From contig JACQEP010000017.1 in assembly GCA_016200485.1 (NCBI GenBank), positions 23,736-87,735 of the forward strand: a DNA stretch of 64,000 bases, written 5' to 3'. This document shows, piece after piece, positions 26,087 to 34,854 of this stretch (its first letter is position 1; each line of letters starts with the position of its first letter). The notes under the pieces were generated by a model that was not told the DNA's origin, made no database searches, and was given only the letters and a program-made list of their open reading frames with translations. The DNA comes from Gammaproteobacteria bacterium (GTDB lineage Bacteria > Pseudomonadota > Gammaproteobacteria > Tenderiales > Tenderiaceae). The position numbers were made by a program, and so were the translations under genes.

Positions 26087-28962
26087 CTGCCTGGCCGAAG
26101 AGGGTGCACACCCCCTCTCGACAACACATCTAACGCTTCATTGAGCTTGATCTCAATATTCTTCTTGTAATTGAGAAAATCGGCAATCGGAGCCCGACCA
26201 CCGCCATAATCGGCAAACATGCTCGGCGGCAAATCAAGGTCCGTAATAAAAATGGGGTAACGCTGGCCACCCTGGCGCCTGGATACAATATAAGCTGCCA
26301 CCTCAGAAAATAAGCGGCTGCCATATTCCAGCGAGGAAAACTCGCGATCATCGCAATAAATCCGGAAACTATTCGGTGCCACATCGTTATTTTCGGCCAG
26401 CACTTGGATACTGAAAAAGCCTTTTACCGTTCCTTCGACGGGTTCGATACGACCCACTTGCAATTGATTCTGACTATTGCGACTGATACGGAAATATTCT
26501 ATTTCGGCCGCATCACCAGAAGCTCCTTCCAATCCTGATAACTGAAAATACTGCCGATGCAATACCGAGTCAAAAAATTTCCGGAAATGCAACAGCAAAC
26601 GCTGCGAATCAAAAAACTCCACCTGCTGGTAGAATAACGATCCATGCTCATCCAGCACATAAACATCCGCGACTCGCCCCTCGTCCTTGTAGAAAAGCTG
26701 CACCACACCAGGCTTATTAAATTTCAACATTAGCGGCAACAAAGTGTCATTAAGCGCCGCATCATCAACGATCACCCTACCGAACGTTTGCCGCCCCTTA
26801 CCCAGATATCGCAACAAATCGGCATATGAAGGTAACCGCTGATAACGTAACGCGTCATCTTCCAGATAGAGCACGTAATAGATACGCTCCACCATAAACA
26901 CAAAGCGATTATTTACCCCTTCTTTACTCCCGTAGAAACAATCAATCAATTCTTTAAACAATCGCTCAACACGCTGCCTGATTGTTGTTGTGTGATTTTG
27001 GCTGACACACAACACCTCGGGTGCCGGCGGCGCAACCCCTTTTGAAGGGGGCGACCATTGAAAATATGATGAGATGCCATTGAGCACATTTTCAATCCCG
27101 GAATGATGCGAGGTTACCACCTCTTTCCAACTGGTAAGCAGAATCATGTCAAAGCTACTGATCAGACATTCGAACATGCCGCCGTAGCTGAAGGCATCCA
27201 TACGATTACTGGCCAGGCACTTGCCATCGCGCACATTTTGCGCCATCGGATCAGCACCAAGATTGACGACTACAACCGCCTGCTGCACCTTTACTGACCG
27301 ACCTAAAGCATCGACATTGGTTTCCAGCACCAATGATCTCGGCATGAGCTTCACGATCGCCCGCTCAAAGTCTTCAATCTCACGCGTTATCTGGCGGCCA
27401 TCGGCACGAATTGCCTTCGGTACCGTGGTTGCATCCATCAAGCCATTAAAGTGCGCCCACGATAACGCCTCTATCAAACTATGCGCGCGCTTGACTGCCG
27501 TTGAACTATTATTGGGATCGCCCACCTCACCCGACCCATCCACCAACACCGTCCAGCCACCCTGATGATCCCGTTGCCGAATTTGGTAAAAGGTCAGCAC
27601 CGGCTCCCATACATTTTCCGATATCCCGCGATTAACAATCTCGACCTTGCCGGTTTTGCGCTCAAATGCAGCGTATAGCTTACGGCCAAGCGCCGTCATA
27701 TCGCGCTGGTTGATGGCGGCGAGTTGCGCATATTTACGCGCAAAATCCGATAGAAACTGATAGGTGTAGGTCAATTCCTTAACCAGTATTCCGCGCTCCT
27801 TGACGACCTGCTGGATTTTCCAGTTCGCGCGATTGTCGATGGTTTGCACCTGACCGCGTTCCCAACCCCAGGAATTCGACTGCGAACGCATGACATCACG
27901 CCGCCAATCAAAATCTTTCGGCTCTGGCAGACTTAGTTTTTGACCCACCTTTAAATAAAAACAACGCCGCACCAACTCCAATCTTTCTTCATCTTCACGC
28001 TTGACCAGATACTCTTCCAGTTTTTTGTAGAGCATCAAATAGGGATCAAGACGGTCCAGATCATTTTCACCATTGAATATCGCCTTTTTGAAACGCAAAC
28101 ACAGCAATTCGATATTCGGATATTCGTGGGCATACACTTCCATCAACAACAATTTAAGCACCGACTTGTAAGGCGAATCGATCCCCTTAAACAGCTGCCA
28201 CAGTGCAGCGCCAAAAAATTCTTCCGCAGGCACCGTAGGAATACCGCCAAAATCGACGGTCTCACTCTCGCCAATCAAACGTTTTTCCTGTAAACCTTTG
28301 ATATACGCGGCATAGTTTGCCTCTTCCTCCACAGGCACCAGCCACCAGGCAGGATAGCGCCCCGCCAGTAACAAGCTGGTGCGATAAAATTCTTCCAGCA
28401 ACAGATAATATTGCGCCGTGCCGCTGCTTTCCGACGACAAATCGACAATCTTGCCCGCCTTAAAGCTCTCAGGCTCCATCAGGAAAAAGTGAACTTCCAA
28501 TCCCTGTTCATCGGCCCACTGCTCAATGGCCGTGGCCTTGGATTGAAGTTCCGCCAAGCGCTCGGCACTGAGGTCGTTTTGATGGCATAACCAGATATCA
28601 AAGTCGCTTTTTTTCGAATAGGCGACCGTGCCGCTACTCCCCATCAGGAACATCGAAATGATGTCGTAACGCGGCATCGCCCGTTTTTGATATTCAAAGC
28701 GATTGACGTATTTATTGGCCGCCGTTAGCGCCCGACTGCTCGGCACATAGTCACAAATTCCCGCCGGCGTATCTTTAGAGGAATACCCGGGCAACCGGGT
28801 ATGGTTGGTATGAAACAGCAGCGGCAAAAAATCAAGGAAATCCCGCTGGTTATTGCGCATGCAATCTTCTGCACGGCGCAACCGCTCCCTGTTAATCATC
28901 AGAAAGCGTTTTTTAATCGCCTCGACTTCAGCAAAAGTGATCTTTGATAGTATCTTCAACAT
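26083..28962 (-). CDS. cyaA: Class I adenylate cyclase CyaA
   Basis: A 959-aa cytosolic enzyme making cAMP, which acts through Crp. The N-terminal catalytic half carries the class I signatures LPLLFHTNHTRLPGY and TPAGI, then FLMGSSGTVAYSKKSDFDIWLCH, where G-S and the D-F-D pair mark the nucleotidyltransferase active site. The remaining sequence is the long regulatory half. E. coli CyaA is about 850 aa; this form is longer, as in other gammaproteobacteria outside the enterics. It converges on the esterase gene. Confidence 0.95.
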   Translation of the reverse strand: MLKILSKITFAEVEAIKKRFLMINRERLRRAEDCMRNNQRDFLDFLPLLFHTNHTRLPGYSSKDTPAGICDYVPSSRALTAANKYVNRFEYQKRAMPRYDIISMFLMGSSGTVAYSKKSDFDIWLCHQNDLSAERLAELQSKATAIEQWADEQGLEVHFFLMEPESFKAGKIVDLSSESSGTAQYYLLLEEFYRTSLLLAGRYPAWWLVPVEEEANYAAYIKGLQEKRLIGESETVDFGGIPTVPAEEFFGAALWQLFKGIDSPYKSVLKLLLMEVYAHEYPNIELLCLRFKKAIFNGENDLDRLDPYLMLYKKLEEYLVKREDEERLELVRRCFYLKVGQKLSLPEPKDFDWRRDVMRSQSNSWGWERGQVQTIDNRANWKIQQVVKERGILVKELTYTYQFLSDFARKYAQLAAINQRDMTALGRKLYAAFERKTGKVEIVNRGISENVWEPVLTFYQIRQRDHQGGWTVLVDGSGEVGDPNNSSTAVKRAHSLIEALSWAHFNGLMDATTVPKAIRADGRQITREIEDFERAIVKLMPRSLVLETNVDALGRSVKVQQAVVVVNLGADPMAQNVRDGKCLASNRMDAFSYGGMFECLISSFDMILLTSWKEVVTSHHSGIENVLNGISSYFQWSPPSKGVAPPAPEVLCVSQNHTTTIRQRVERLFKELIDCFYGSKEGVNNRFVFMVERIYYVLYLEDDALRYQRLPSYADLLRYLGKGRQTFGRVIVDDAALNDTLLPLMLKFNKPGVVQLFYKDEGRVADVYVLDEHGSLFYQQVEFFDSQRLLLHFRKFFDSVLHRQYFQLSGLEGASGDAAEIEYFRISRNSQNQLQVGRIEPVEGTVKGFFSIQVLAENNDVAPNSFRIYCDDREFSSLEYGSRLFSEVAAYIVSRRQGGQRYPIFITDLDLPPSMFADYGGGRAPIADFLNYKKNIEIKLNEALDVLSRGGVHPLRPGS

Positions 28963-29058
28963 AGCATCCCCAGCGTAATGTTTATCGGCAGGGGAAACAG
29001 AAGCTGAAGCGCCAAAAAATCGGGGCCTCTAACCAGCACCTATATAATATATTGATTT

Positions 29059-29304
29059 CTATGGATTATCTTGATCGCAAGATCCTTCGCGCAGCCATGC
29101 CCCTTGTTCACAGCGCAATCGTTCATTGCCGCTGCAAACCTCGCTGCCTTGGCCATAACTGGCGCCATTGAAGTAACAAACCCCAGTCTCTGGCATCTGC
29201 GCCGCCAGCAGCGGATATTCGTAATCGGTGTCCTCGATGACCGGTGAATTACGCAATTCCGGATCAGGGGCCCCCACTGCAATAACATGTACACGTTCTG
29301 ACAT
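29059..29304 (-). CDS. Small cysteine-containing protein of unknown function
   Basis: An 81-aa acidic protein with a strong AAGGAG ribosome site 9 nt before the ATG. Four cysteines lie in the C-terminal half: VCYFNG, SEVCSGN, LRCEQG and GSCDQD. The segment CYFNGASYGQGSEVCSGNE loosely recalls DUF1496-type small proteins, but I cannot confirm it. It has no signal peptide or membrane helix. It lies upstream of cyaA on the same strand with a 96-bp gap, so co-transcription is possible. Confidence 0.65.
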   Translation of the reverse strand: MSERVHVIAVGAPDPELRNSPVIEDTDYEYPLLAAQMPETGVCYFNGASYGQGSEVCSGNERLRCEQGAWLREGSCDQDNP

Positions 29305-29475
29305 TGGCCATCTCCTTATTTAATGAGAACATTTCTTATTTGAGCGCTGATACTGCCCGAATTCGCCCCTGTTACATTCCCCATGGGGTCCACACATTGA
29401 TCACGAGCCTGTCACCCCGTAAAGTGTTACTTTAAGTATAGTGCCCTCAACTCCAAAAACTAAGGGAGCGTCCCG

Positions 29476-30312
29476 ATGGAACAACTGGAACTCAAAGCGG
29501 CTCAGCAGACGCTGCAAAGTGCACCGATCGGCATTTTGTTACTGGGCGTCGATGGCCGCATCCAATGGCACAACGATAAGCTACTGGAGCTGCTTGACCT
29601 AAAGGCCGCGCAATTGCTCAACCAAAACGTGAAAACACTGGCCAATGAATTACGCGGTGTGTTTGTCGATCCCCCGGATATGATTCTGTTGCAACATGGC
29701 GATCAGCAGCGTTGGTTACGCTGCAACAGCCAGCAAAGCAACGGCAGCTCGGTGATCTTCTATGTTGATATCACCGAGGAACAACGGCTCAAACTGGAAC
29801 GCGACAAGCTGAGCGAGGAGCTGCAACGCTTGACCACTCGCGACCCCATTACCGGCCTACCAAATCAGCGCGCGTTGATGCAAGGACTGGAACCTCTGGT
29901 CTCGCGTAGCCGCCGTTATAGCAATCCACTGTCTTTGATCAAACTCAATGTCTGCGTGCGCGGCGGCAAACTTTCGCTGCCCAAACAGGAGGAGGCGTGG
30001 CGCAAAGTTGGCCAGGCGCTGAAAGATCAAATGCGCTGGGCCGATATCATCGGCCGTTATCAAGGCAGTGACTTCCTGCTGATCCTGCCCGAAACCCCTG
30101 AAGACGCCGCACAACAGTTGGCGGACAAAATCAGCAGTCTGATCGCCGAAATCAAATTCAATGACGCCGAAGGCAACCTGCTCGCCCTCGATCCCTACTG
30201 CGGCGTTGCCAGCTGGACTAAAGGTGATGATTCAGCGCTGATGATTCTCCGCGCCGACGAGCGGATGCAGGCCGCGCGCCAGGCGGGAACGCCGGTATTG
30301 ATGCCGAGCTGA
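29476..30312 (+). CDS. PAS domain protein with degenerate GGDEF domain
   Basis: A 278-aa protein. Residues 10-115 form a PAS-like sensory domain (APIGILLLGVDGRIQWHNDKLLEL). Residues 118-275 follow a GGDEF fold, with the start DPITGLPNQRALMQGLEPLV and the hairpin IIGRYQGSDFLLILPET. The signature itself is QGSDF instead of GGDEF, so catalysis of cyclic-di-GMP synthesis is doubtful, although other contacts remain. It has no membrane segment. It may bind GTP or act as a regulatory partner. It is flanked by a repeat and the convergent argH gene. Confidence 0.85.
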   Translation: MEQLELKAAQQTLQSAPIGILLLGVDGRIQWHNDKLLELLDLKAAQLLNQNVKTLANELRGVFVDPPDMILLQHGDQQRWLRCNSQQSNGSSVIFYVDITEEQRLKLERDKLSEELQRLTTRDPITGLPNQRALMQGLEPLVSRSRRYSNPLSLIKLNVCVRGGKLSLPKQEEAWRKVGQALKDQMRWADIIGRYQGSDFLLILPETPEDAAQQLADKISSLIAEIKFNDAEGNLLALDPYCGVASWTKGDDSALMILRADERMQAARQAGTPVLMPS

Positions 30313-30324
30313 TCTTTGGGAAAG

Positions 30325-30455
30325 ATTATCCGCGAAACACGCGAATGAACGCAAAAAAGACCTAGAGAAATTGAGAGCGCTATTCAGATTCCTTGCGGAC
30401 ATGAGGTGCCCTAGTTTTTCTTATTAGCGTTTATTTGCGTGTTTCGCGGATAAAT
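30325..30455. repeat. Long-loop inverted repeat between convergent genes
   Basis: The left arm TTATCCGCGAAACACGCGAA and the right arm TTTGCGTGTTTCGCGGATAA pair across about 80 bp. It fills the gap between the PAS/GGDEF and argH stops and resembles in layout the CGCAAAG-type repeats elsewhere in this window. Confidence 0.7.
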
Positions 30456-30466
30456 GTATTTTAAAT

Positions 30467-31852
30467 TTACGCCAGTTGCTGCCGGGCGCGCTGTATCGCC
30501 GCGCGCACTTGCGCTGGCGCCGTGCCGCCCAGATGATTGCGTGCTGCCACTGAACCTTCCAGCGTCAACACCTGAAACACATCTGGACCGATGACATTAG
30601 AAAACCGCTGCAACTCATCCAGTGTCATTGCGCTAAGATCTTTTTGCTGCTCAACACCGTAACGTACGGCCTTGCCGACGACCTCATGCGCATCACGGAA
30701 GGCAACACCGTTGCGCACCAGATAATCCGCCAGATCGGTGGCGGTGGCGAAACCACGCAACGCAGCGCGTGCCATGTTGTCACGCTTGACGCGCAGTGTC
30801 GCCATCATGTCGGCGTAGACTTTGAGCGAACCGCGCAGGGTATCAATGGTATCGAACAAGGGTTCTTTGTCTTCCTGATTGTCTTTATTGTAAGCCAGTG
30901 GCTGCCCCTTCATTAACGTCAGCAAACAAATCAGATGACCATTAACGCGGCCTGTTTTGCCGCGCACCAGTTCCGGCACATCCGGATTCTTCTTTTGTGG
31001 CATGATCGAAGAGCCGGTGCAGAAACTGTCCGGGATATCGACAAAATCAAACTGCGCCGAGGCCCACAAAATTAATTCTTCAGAAAAACGCGACATATGC
31101 GTCATTACCAATGAAGCAGCAGCACAAAACTCGATGGCAAAATCACGATCACTCACCGCATCCAGTGAATTCTGGCATATCCCTTCGAAGCCGAGCAGCT
31201 TGGCGGTATATTCACGGTCGATCGGATAACTGGTGCCTGCCAACGCCGCACTGCCCAGCGGCATCACGTTCACCCGTTTGCGGCAATCACGCAGCCGCGC
31301 GGCATCGCGCTGCAACATCTCGTACCAGGCCAGCATGTGGTGACCAAAAGTGACCGGCTGCGCCACTTGCAAATGCGTGAATCCGGGCAGGATGGTATCG
31401 GCTTCCCGTTCGGCCAGATCGACCAAGGCAATTTGCAGGCGCTTGATCTCGGCGAGAATGGCGTCGATCTCATCGCGCAGATACAAGCGGACATCGGTCG
31501 CCACCTGATCGTTGCGCGAACGGCCGGTGTGTAATTTCTTACCGGCGATGCCGATGCGATCGGTGAGCCGCGCCTCGATGTTCATGTGCACATCTTCCAG
31601 CGACACCGACCAGGCAAAACCGCCGGCCTCAATCTCGGCCAGGATCTCGTCGAGCCCGGCGATGATCTTGGCGCACTCGTCCTCAGTCAGCACGCCGACA
31701 TGGGTCAACATCCGGGCATGGGCCTTGGACCCGGCGATATCGTGGCGATAGAGGCGGTAATCAAAGCCGACCGAGGCGGTAAAGGCCTCGACAAAGGCGT
31801 CTGTCGGTTCGGTAAAACGGCCGGCCCAAGGCTTGGCTTGCTGATCTGTCAC
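30467..31852 (-). CDS. argH: Argininosuccinate lyase ArgH
   Basis: A 461-aa enzyme for the last step of arginine synthesis, splitting argininosuccinate to arginine and fumarate. The fumarase/aspartase-superfamily signature [12 protein letters not shown] is present, with the second active-site segment [16 protein letters not shown] and the catalytic histidine region [17 protein letters not shown] start at the GTG at 31852, preceded by TAAGGA, because homologues begin near this point; the open frame to 31963 reads through a dispersed palindrome. Next to it lie the divergent algZ-algR genes. Confidence 0.96.
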   Translation of the reverse strand: MTDQQAKPWAGRFTEPTDAFVEAFTASVGFDYRLYRHDIAGSKAHARMLTHVGVLTEDECAKIIAGLDEILAEIEAGGFAWSVSLEDVHMNIEARLTDRIGIAGKKLHTGRSRNDQVATDVRLYLRDEIDAILAEIKRLQIALVDLAEREADTILPGFTHLQVAQPVTFGHHMLAWYEMLQRDAARLRDCRKRVNVMPLGSAALAGTSYPIDREYTAKLLGFEGICQNSLDAVSDRDFAIEFCAAASLVMTHMSRFSEELILWASAQFDFVDIPDSFCTGSSIMPQKKNPDVPELVRGKTGRVNGHLICLLTLMKGQPLAYNKDNQEDKEPLFDTIDTLRGSLKVYADMMATLRVKRDNMARAALRGFATATDLADYLVRNGVAFRDAHEVVGKAVRYGVEQQKDLSAMTLDELQRFSNVIGPDVFQVLTLEGSVAARNHLGGTAPAQVRAAIQRARQQLA

Positions 31853-31934
31853 GGTGAAATCCTTACGAAAATGCTGAAAGGGCGGATTATAGCAATTCCG
31901 GGAGATGTCGATTGCCTCCCCGTGTGAAACAAGC

Positions 31935-31980
31935 CACGCCCCCTCTCCCCGACCCTCTCCCACAAGTGGGAGAGGGCGAA
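31935..31980. repeat. CTCTCCC palindrome upstream of argH
   Basis: ACCCTCTCCCAC and GTGGGAGAGGG form a perfect hairpin at about 31957-31976, preceded by a second CCCTCTCC. It lies in the argH-algZ divergent gap and is another copy of the family at 23564-23660. Confidence 0.7.
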
Positions 31981-32040
31981 AACGCTTCCATCCGAACAGA
32001 TCGATAAGGTCTACCGCAGTGGCGTCCGATATCTATTAAG

Positions 32041-33114
32041 ATGAACCCTATGAATCCCAACCCGCCGCCAGGGAAGGACCGGCCGGAGCTGTTTCTGCCG
32101 GACTTCTGCAATATCCGCATCGTGTTCGCGGTGATTGTCATCGCCGAACTGCTGGCCTTTATCGTCACCCTCGCCAGCCCAGCGGGGCGCGGCGGCGGCT
32201 GGACGCAGCTCAGCCTGCTGTCGCTTTACATCCAATGGCTGGCGCTGGCAGGCAGCGGCACCCTATGCCTGTTGCGACCGTGGCTGGGCCGGCTGGATGC
32301 TCAACGCGCCACACTGGCCAGTTATGGGCTCCTGATCGGCACCACACTGCTGATCGCCGAAATTACCTACTGGGGCGGACAGACCTTGGCCGATGGTGCC
32401 GTCGCCGTTGGCATGAGTCACGCTGAATTTCTCGGCCGCAACCTTGGCATCAGCGCTATCACCAGTTTTTTGACCCTGCGTTATTTTTATTTGCGCCACC
32501 AACTCAAGCTCAACGTCGCCGCCGAACATCAGGCGCGGTTGCAAGCGCTACAGGCGCGCATCCAGCCACACTTTCTGTTCAATAGTCTCAACACCATCGC
32601 CAGCCTGATCCGGCATCAGCCGCGCGTCGCCGAAACCGCCGTTGAAGACCTGGCCGATTTATTCCGTACCACGCTTAAAGATTCACGCGAACTGGTACCG
32701 CTGGCCACGGAACTGGAACTGGCACGGCGTTATCTGCAAATCGAGCAATTACGCCTGGGCGAACGATTGCATGTCGAATGGAATGTGGATCAAGTGCCAC
32801 AAGACGCGTTGCTGCCAACACTGACCCTGCAACCACTGCTGGAAAATGCCATTTATCACGGCATTGAATCGCTGGCCGAAGGCGGCATAATTCATGTACA
32901 CGGCGAACTCAAACGCCAACAAATCAACTTCAGCATTCGCAACCCGCGCGCTAACGTGGCGCAAGCACAACATCCCGGTCACCATCTGGCGCTGGATAAT
33001 ATCCGCCAACGCCTGCTCGCCCATTTTGAAGAAGACGCAAAGCTGGAGACCGACGCCGGAGACGGTTACTATGAAGTGCGTTTGTTATGGCCGTATCGAG
33101 TGAGTGAGTCATGA
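32041..33114 (+). CDS. algZ: AlgZ/FimS-type sensor histidine kinase
   Basis: A 357-aa inner-membrane kinase of the LytS/AlgZ family. The opening LPDFCNIRIVFAVIVIAELLAFIV is typical of AlgZ, with four predicted helices to residue 160. The His_kinase domain carries RIQPHFLFNSLNTIASLIRHQP with the phospho-acceptor His, and a N-box PLLENAIYHGIE near residue 270. In pseudomonads AlgZ partners AlgR in alginate and type IV pilus control; the output here is unknown. It is followed, after an inserted repeat, by algR, so they are likely a transcription unit. Confidence 0.93.
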   Translation: MNPMNPNPPPGKDRPELFLPDFCNIRIVFAVIVIAELLAFIVTLASPAGRGGGWTQLSLLSLYIQWLALAGSGTLCLLRPWLGRLDAQRATLASYGLLIGTTLLIAEITYWGGQTLADGAVAVGMSHAEFLGRNLGISAITSFLTLRYFYLRHQLKLNVAAEHQARLQALQARIQPHFLFNSLNTIASLIRHQPRVAETAVEDLADLFRTTLKDSRELVPLATELELARRYLQIEQLRLGERLHVEWNVDQVPQDALLPTLTLQPLLENAIYHGIESLAEGGIIHVHGELKRQQINFSIRNPRANVAQAQHPGHHLALDNIRQRLLAHFEEDAKLETDAGDGYYEVRLLWPYRVSES

Positions 33115-33132
33115 TGCTGCGAAACGAAATTA

Positions 33133-33286
33133 TTCCTTCTCCCTCAGGAAGAAGGCTAGGATGAGGGGATGAAAAAGCTGAGGCTTAATTTATTATCACC
33201 CCTCACCCTCGGCAACTGCTCCATGCGTTGCCCTACCTCGCGCATCCATGCGCTCGCAACCCTCTCCCTGGAGGAGAGGGAGTTGA
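33133..33286. repeat. Dispersed palindromic element between algZ and algR
   Basis: The left arm CCTTCTCCCTCAGGAAGAAGG with the conserved interior GGATGAGGGGAT is intact. The right arm region is split by about 55 bp before CCCTCTCCCTGGAGGAGAGGG. The inserted piece shares short blocks, for example GGCAACTGC and GCCCTACCTCGC, with the insert at 25198-25322 in the opposite orientation, suggesting a second nested module. Confidence 0.65.
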
Positions 33287-33299
33287 TGGGGTCCCAGCG

Positions 33300-34037
33300 A
33301 TGATCCGCGTCTTCATCGTTGATGACGAGGCCTTAGCCCGCGTCCGCCTCAAAGATTTGCTGCAGGAAATCGCCGATGTCGAAATCATCGGCGAGGCCAG
33401 CAATGGTAGCGACGCATTAAAGCAAATCGAACGACTGGAACCCGATGTCGTATTGCTCGACATCCGCATGCCGGTGATGGATGGCTTGGAAACCGCGCGC
33501 CATTTCGCCGACTGGCCCGATGCGCCCGCCGTGATCTTCACCACCGCCCACGACGAACACGCCCTCGCCGCCTTCGAAGCCAACGCCATTGACTACCTGC
33601 TCAAACCCGTGCGCCGTGAACGCCTGGAACAAGCCCTGCGCAAAGCACAACGCCCGGCCACACAAACTGCAGTATTAGAACAAGCACGCGCAGGCGAAGC
33701 CCGCAGCCACATCTGCGCCCATCAACGCGGCAATCTGGTGCTGATTCCCGTCACCGACATTTTCTATTTCCAGTCCGACAGTAAATATACCACCGTCTAT
33801 CATCGCAACGGCACGGTGCTGATCGACGAACCGCTCAAACAACTGGAACAGGAATTCGCCGCCCACTTCACCCGCATTCATCGCAACGCCCTCGTCGCCA
33901 ATCGTGAAATCTCGGCATTGGAAAAAGACAGCAACGGCCATTTTCAATTGCGGTTGCGGCATTCGGATGTGGTACTGGAAGTCAGCCGACGGCTGGCACC
34001 GGAGGTGAGGCGGGTGTTGAATGAGATGGGTGGTTAG
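33300..34037 (+). CDS. algR: AlgR-type LytTR response regulator
   Basis: A 245-aa regulator. The receiver domain (1-120) has the acidic pair in FIVDDEALARVRL, the phospho-acceptor aspartate in VVLLDIRMPVMDGLE and KPVRRERL. The C-terminal LytTR DNA-binding domain includes VTDIFYFQSDSKYTTVYHRNG and FTRIHRNALVANREI. The ATG at 33300 is chosen because it starts the receiver domain; the longer frame upstream reads through the dispersed repeat. Its stop codon TAG lies inside a copy of the GGGGCACGG palindrome. Pairs with AlgZ. Confidence 0.95.
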   Translation: MIRVFIVDDEALARVRLKDLLQEIADVEIIGEASNGSDALKQIERLEPDVVLLDIRMPVMDGLETARHFADWPDAPAVIFTTAHDEHALAAFEANAIDYLLKPVRRERLEQALRKAQRPATQTAVLEQARAGEARSHICAHQRGNLVLIPVTDIFYFQSDSKYTTVYHRNGTVLIDEPLKQLEQEFAAHFTRIHRNALVANREISALEKDSNGHFQLRLRHSDVVLEVSRRLAPEVRRVLNEMGG

Positions 34038-34061
34038 GGGCACGGCGCGCCGTGCCCCTAC
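34035..34061. repeat. GGGGCACGGCGCGCCGTGCCCC palindrome, copy 1
   Basis: A perfect palindrome of the core GGGGCACGGCG/CGCCGTGCCCC, flanked by TA and TA. It supplies the algR stop codon. Two more copies lie at 34729-34756 and 36103-36130. Confidence 0.85.
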
Positions 34062-34063
34062 GA

Positions 34064-34315
34064 TCAACTGCGTGTTGCTTTGGTACGGCGAGTGGGCCGC
34101 TTTGTCAGCCCGGCAGCCTGTTGCGCCACTTCGAGCAATGAACTCAGCGCGTCATTTACCGATTGATCCGTTGGGAACGCCGCCGCCACTTCCGGTTTGA
34201 GCAACACAAGATTCGTGCCTGCAAGATAAGACTTAAGGTGTTTGCCACGAACACCTTTTCCGAGATCCTCTCGGCTGTACTCTGGGCGGAGCTCGTCTCG
34301 TTTAGTCTTCTTCAT
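34064..34315 (-). CDS. Putative antitoxin of a BrnT-type module
   Basis: An 83-aa protein if started at MKKTKRDELRPEY (ATG 34315, with an AGAAAG site); an upstream ATG at 34330 adds five residues. The sequence DELRPEY...GVRGKHLKSYLAGTNLVLLKPEVAAAFPTDQSVNDALSSLL is a small-antitoxin type often paired with RelE-, HigB- or BrnT-like toxins, ending with a ribbon or helix region. A lysine/arginine-rich tail follows. It overlaps the BrnT-type gene stop by 14 bp. It is not a standard BrnA. Confidence 0.75.
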   Translation of the reverse strand: MKKTKRDELRPEYSREDLGKGVRGKHLKSYLAGTNLVLLKPEVAAAFPTDQSVNDALSSLLEVAQQAAGLTKRPTRRTKATRS

Positions 34316-34577
34316 AGATCTTTCTCTCATGTTTGGTCATTTTGCGCGCACTGATAATTCTGATCTTCTTGCCCCGCCCGGTATGCGCTACCACTAACAA
34401 TTGGCTGGACAGCGACAATCCGAACGTAATAAAACGATGCTCATTTTTGGAATGATCCGGATCGGGAAAAGTGATAGCCATTGAATCCCCGAATACCGAT
34501 GCTGCTTCCTGAAAAGACACGCCATGCTTCTTCGCATTTGCGGCGGCCTTCTTGTCATCCCATTCAAATTCCATCAT
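34302..34577 (-). CDS. brnT: BrnT-family (DUF497) ribonuclease toxin
   Basis: A 91-aa toxin of the BrnT/DUF497 family, a RelE-fold ribonuclease. It begins FEWDDKKAAANAKKHGVSFQEAASVF, the family signature, and ends KKIRIISARKMTKHERKIYEE, which holds the conserved R-I-I-S-A-R and the basic end. Toxin first, antitoxin second, with overlapping frames, matches the brnTA order. Flanked on both sides by palindrome copies, so the cassette may have arrived by transfer between hemC and algR. Confidence 0.9.
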   Translation of the reverse strand: MMEFEWDDKKAAANAKKHGVSFQEAASVFGDSMAITFPDPDHSKNEHRFITFGLSLSSQLLVVAHTGRGKKIRIISARKMTKHERKIYEED

Positions 34578-34728
34578 ACAGACCTCGGCCAGTTATTGCT
34601 CTGACCCACTTTTAAAAACACAGATCGTGGAATACGATAATTTCCTTCACTTTCATGCTTTTACCATCCCACACATAACCATACAAGATCATTTCGACAC
34701 AAAATCGTAATCCCATCCAACCCCATAA

Positions 34729-34756
34729 GTAGGGGCACGGCGCGCCGTGCCCCTAC
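34729..34756. repeat. GGGGCACGG palindrome, copy 2
   Basis: 28-bp perfect palindrome in the brnT-hemC gap, identical to copy 3 inside hemD. Confidence 0.85.
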
Positions 34757-34854
34757 GCCAATTGATCACAAACAATTTTGTCGCCCCTCCCAGGGTTTGC
34801 CTCCACGCCGCCAAGTCCGTAGCATATGTGCTCTATCTGGATGAGAACAGGATC

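Noticed and set aside
23564..33286. CRISPR-like array from CTCTCCC repeats
   Set aside because: The copies are far apart, irregular in length and palindromic, with no spacer periodicity.
33233..33589. Frames across the algZ-algR gap
   Set aside because: They read through the palindromic repeat and into the antisense of algR.
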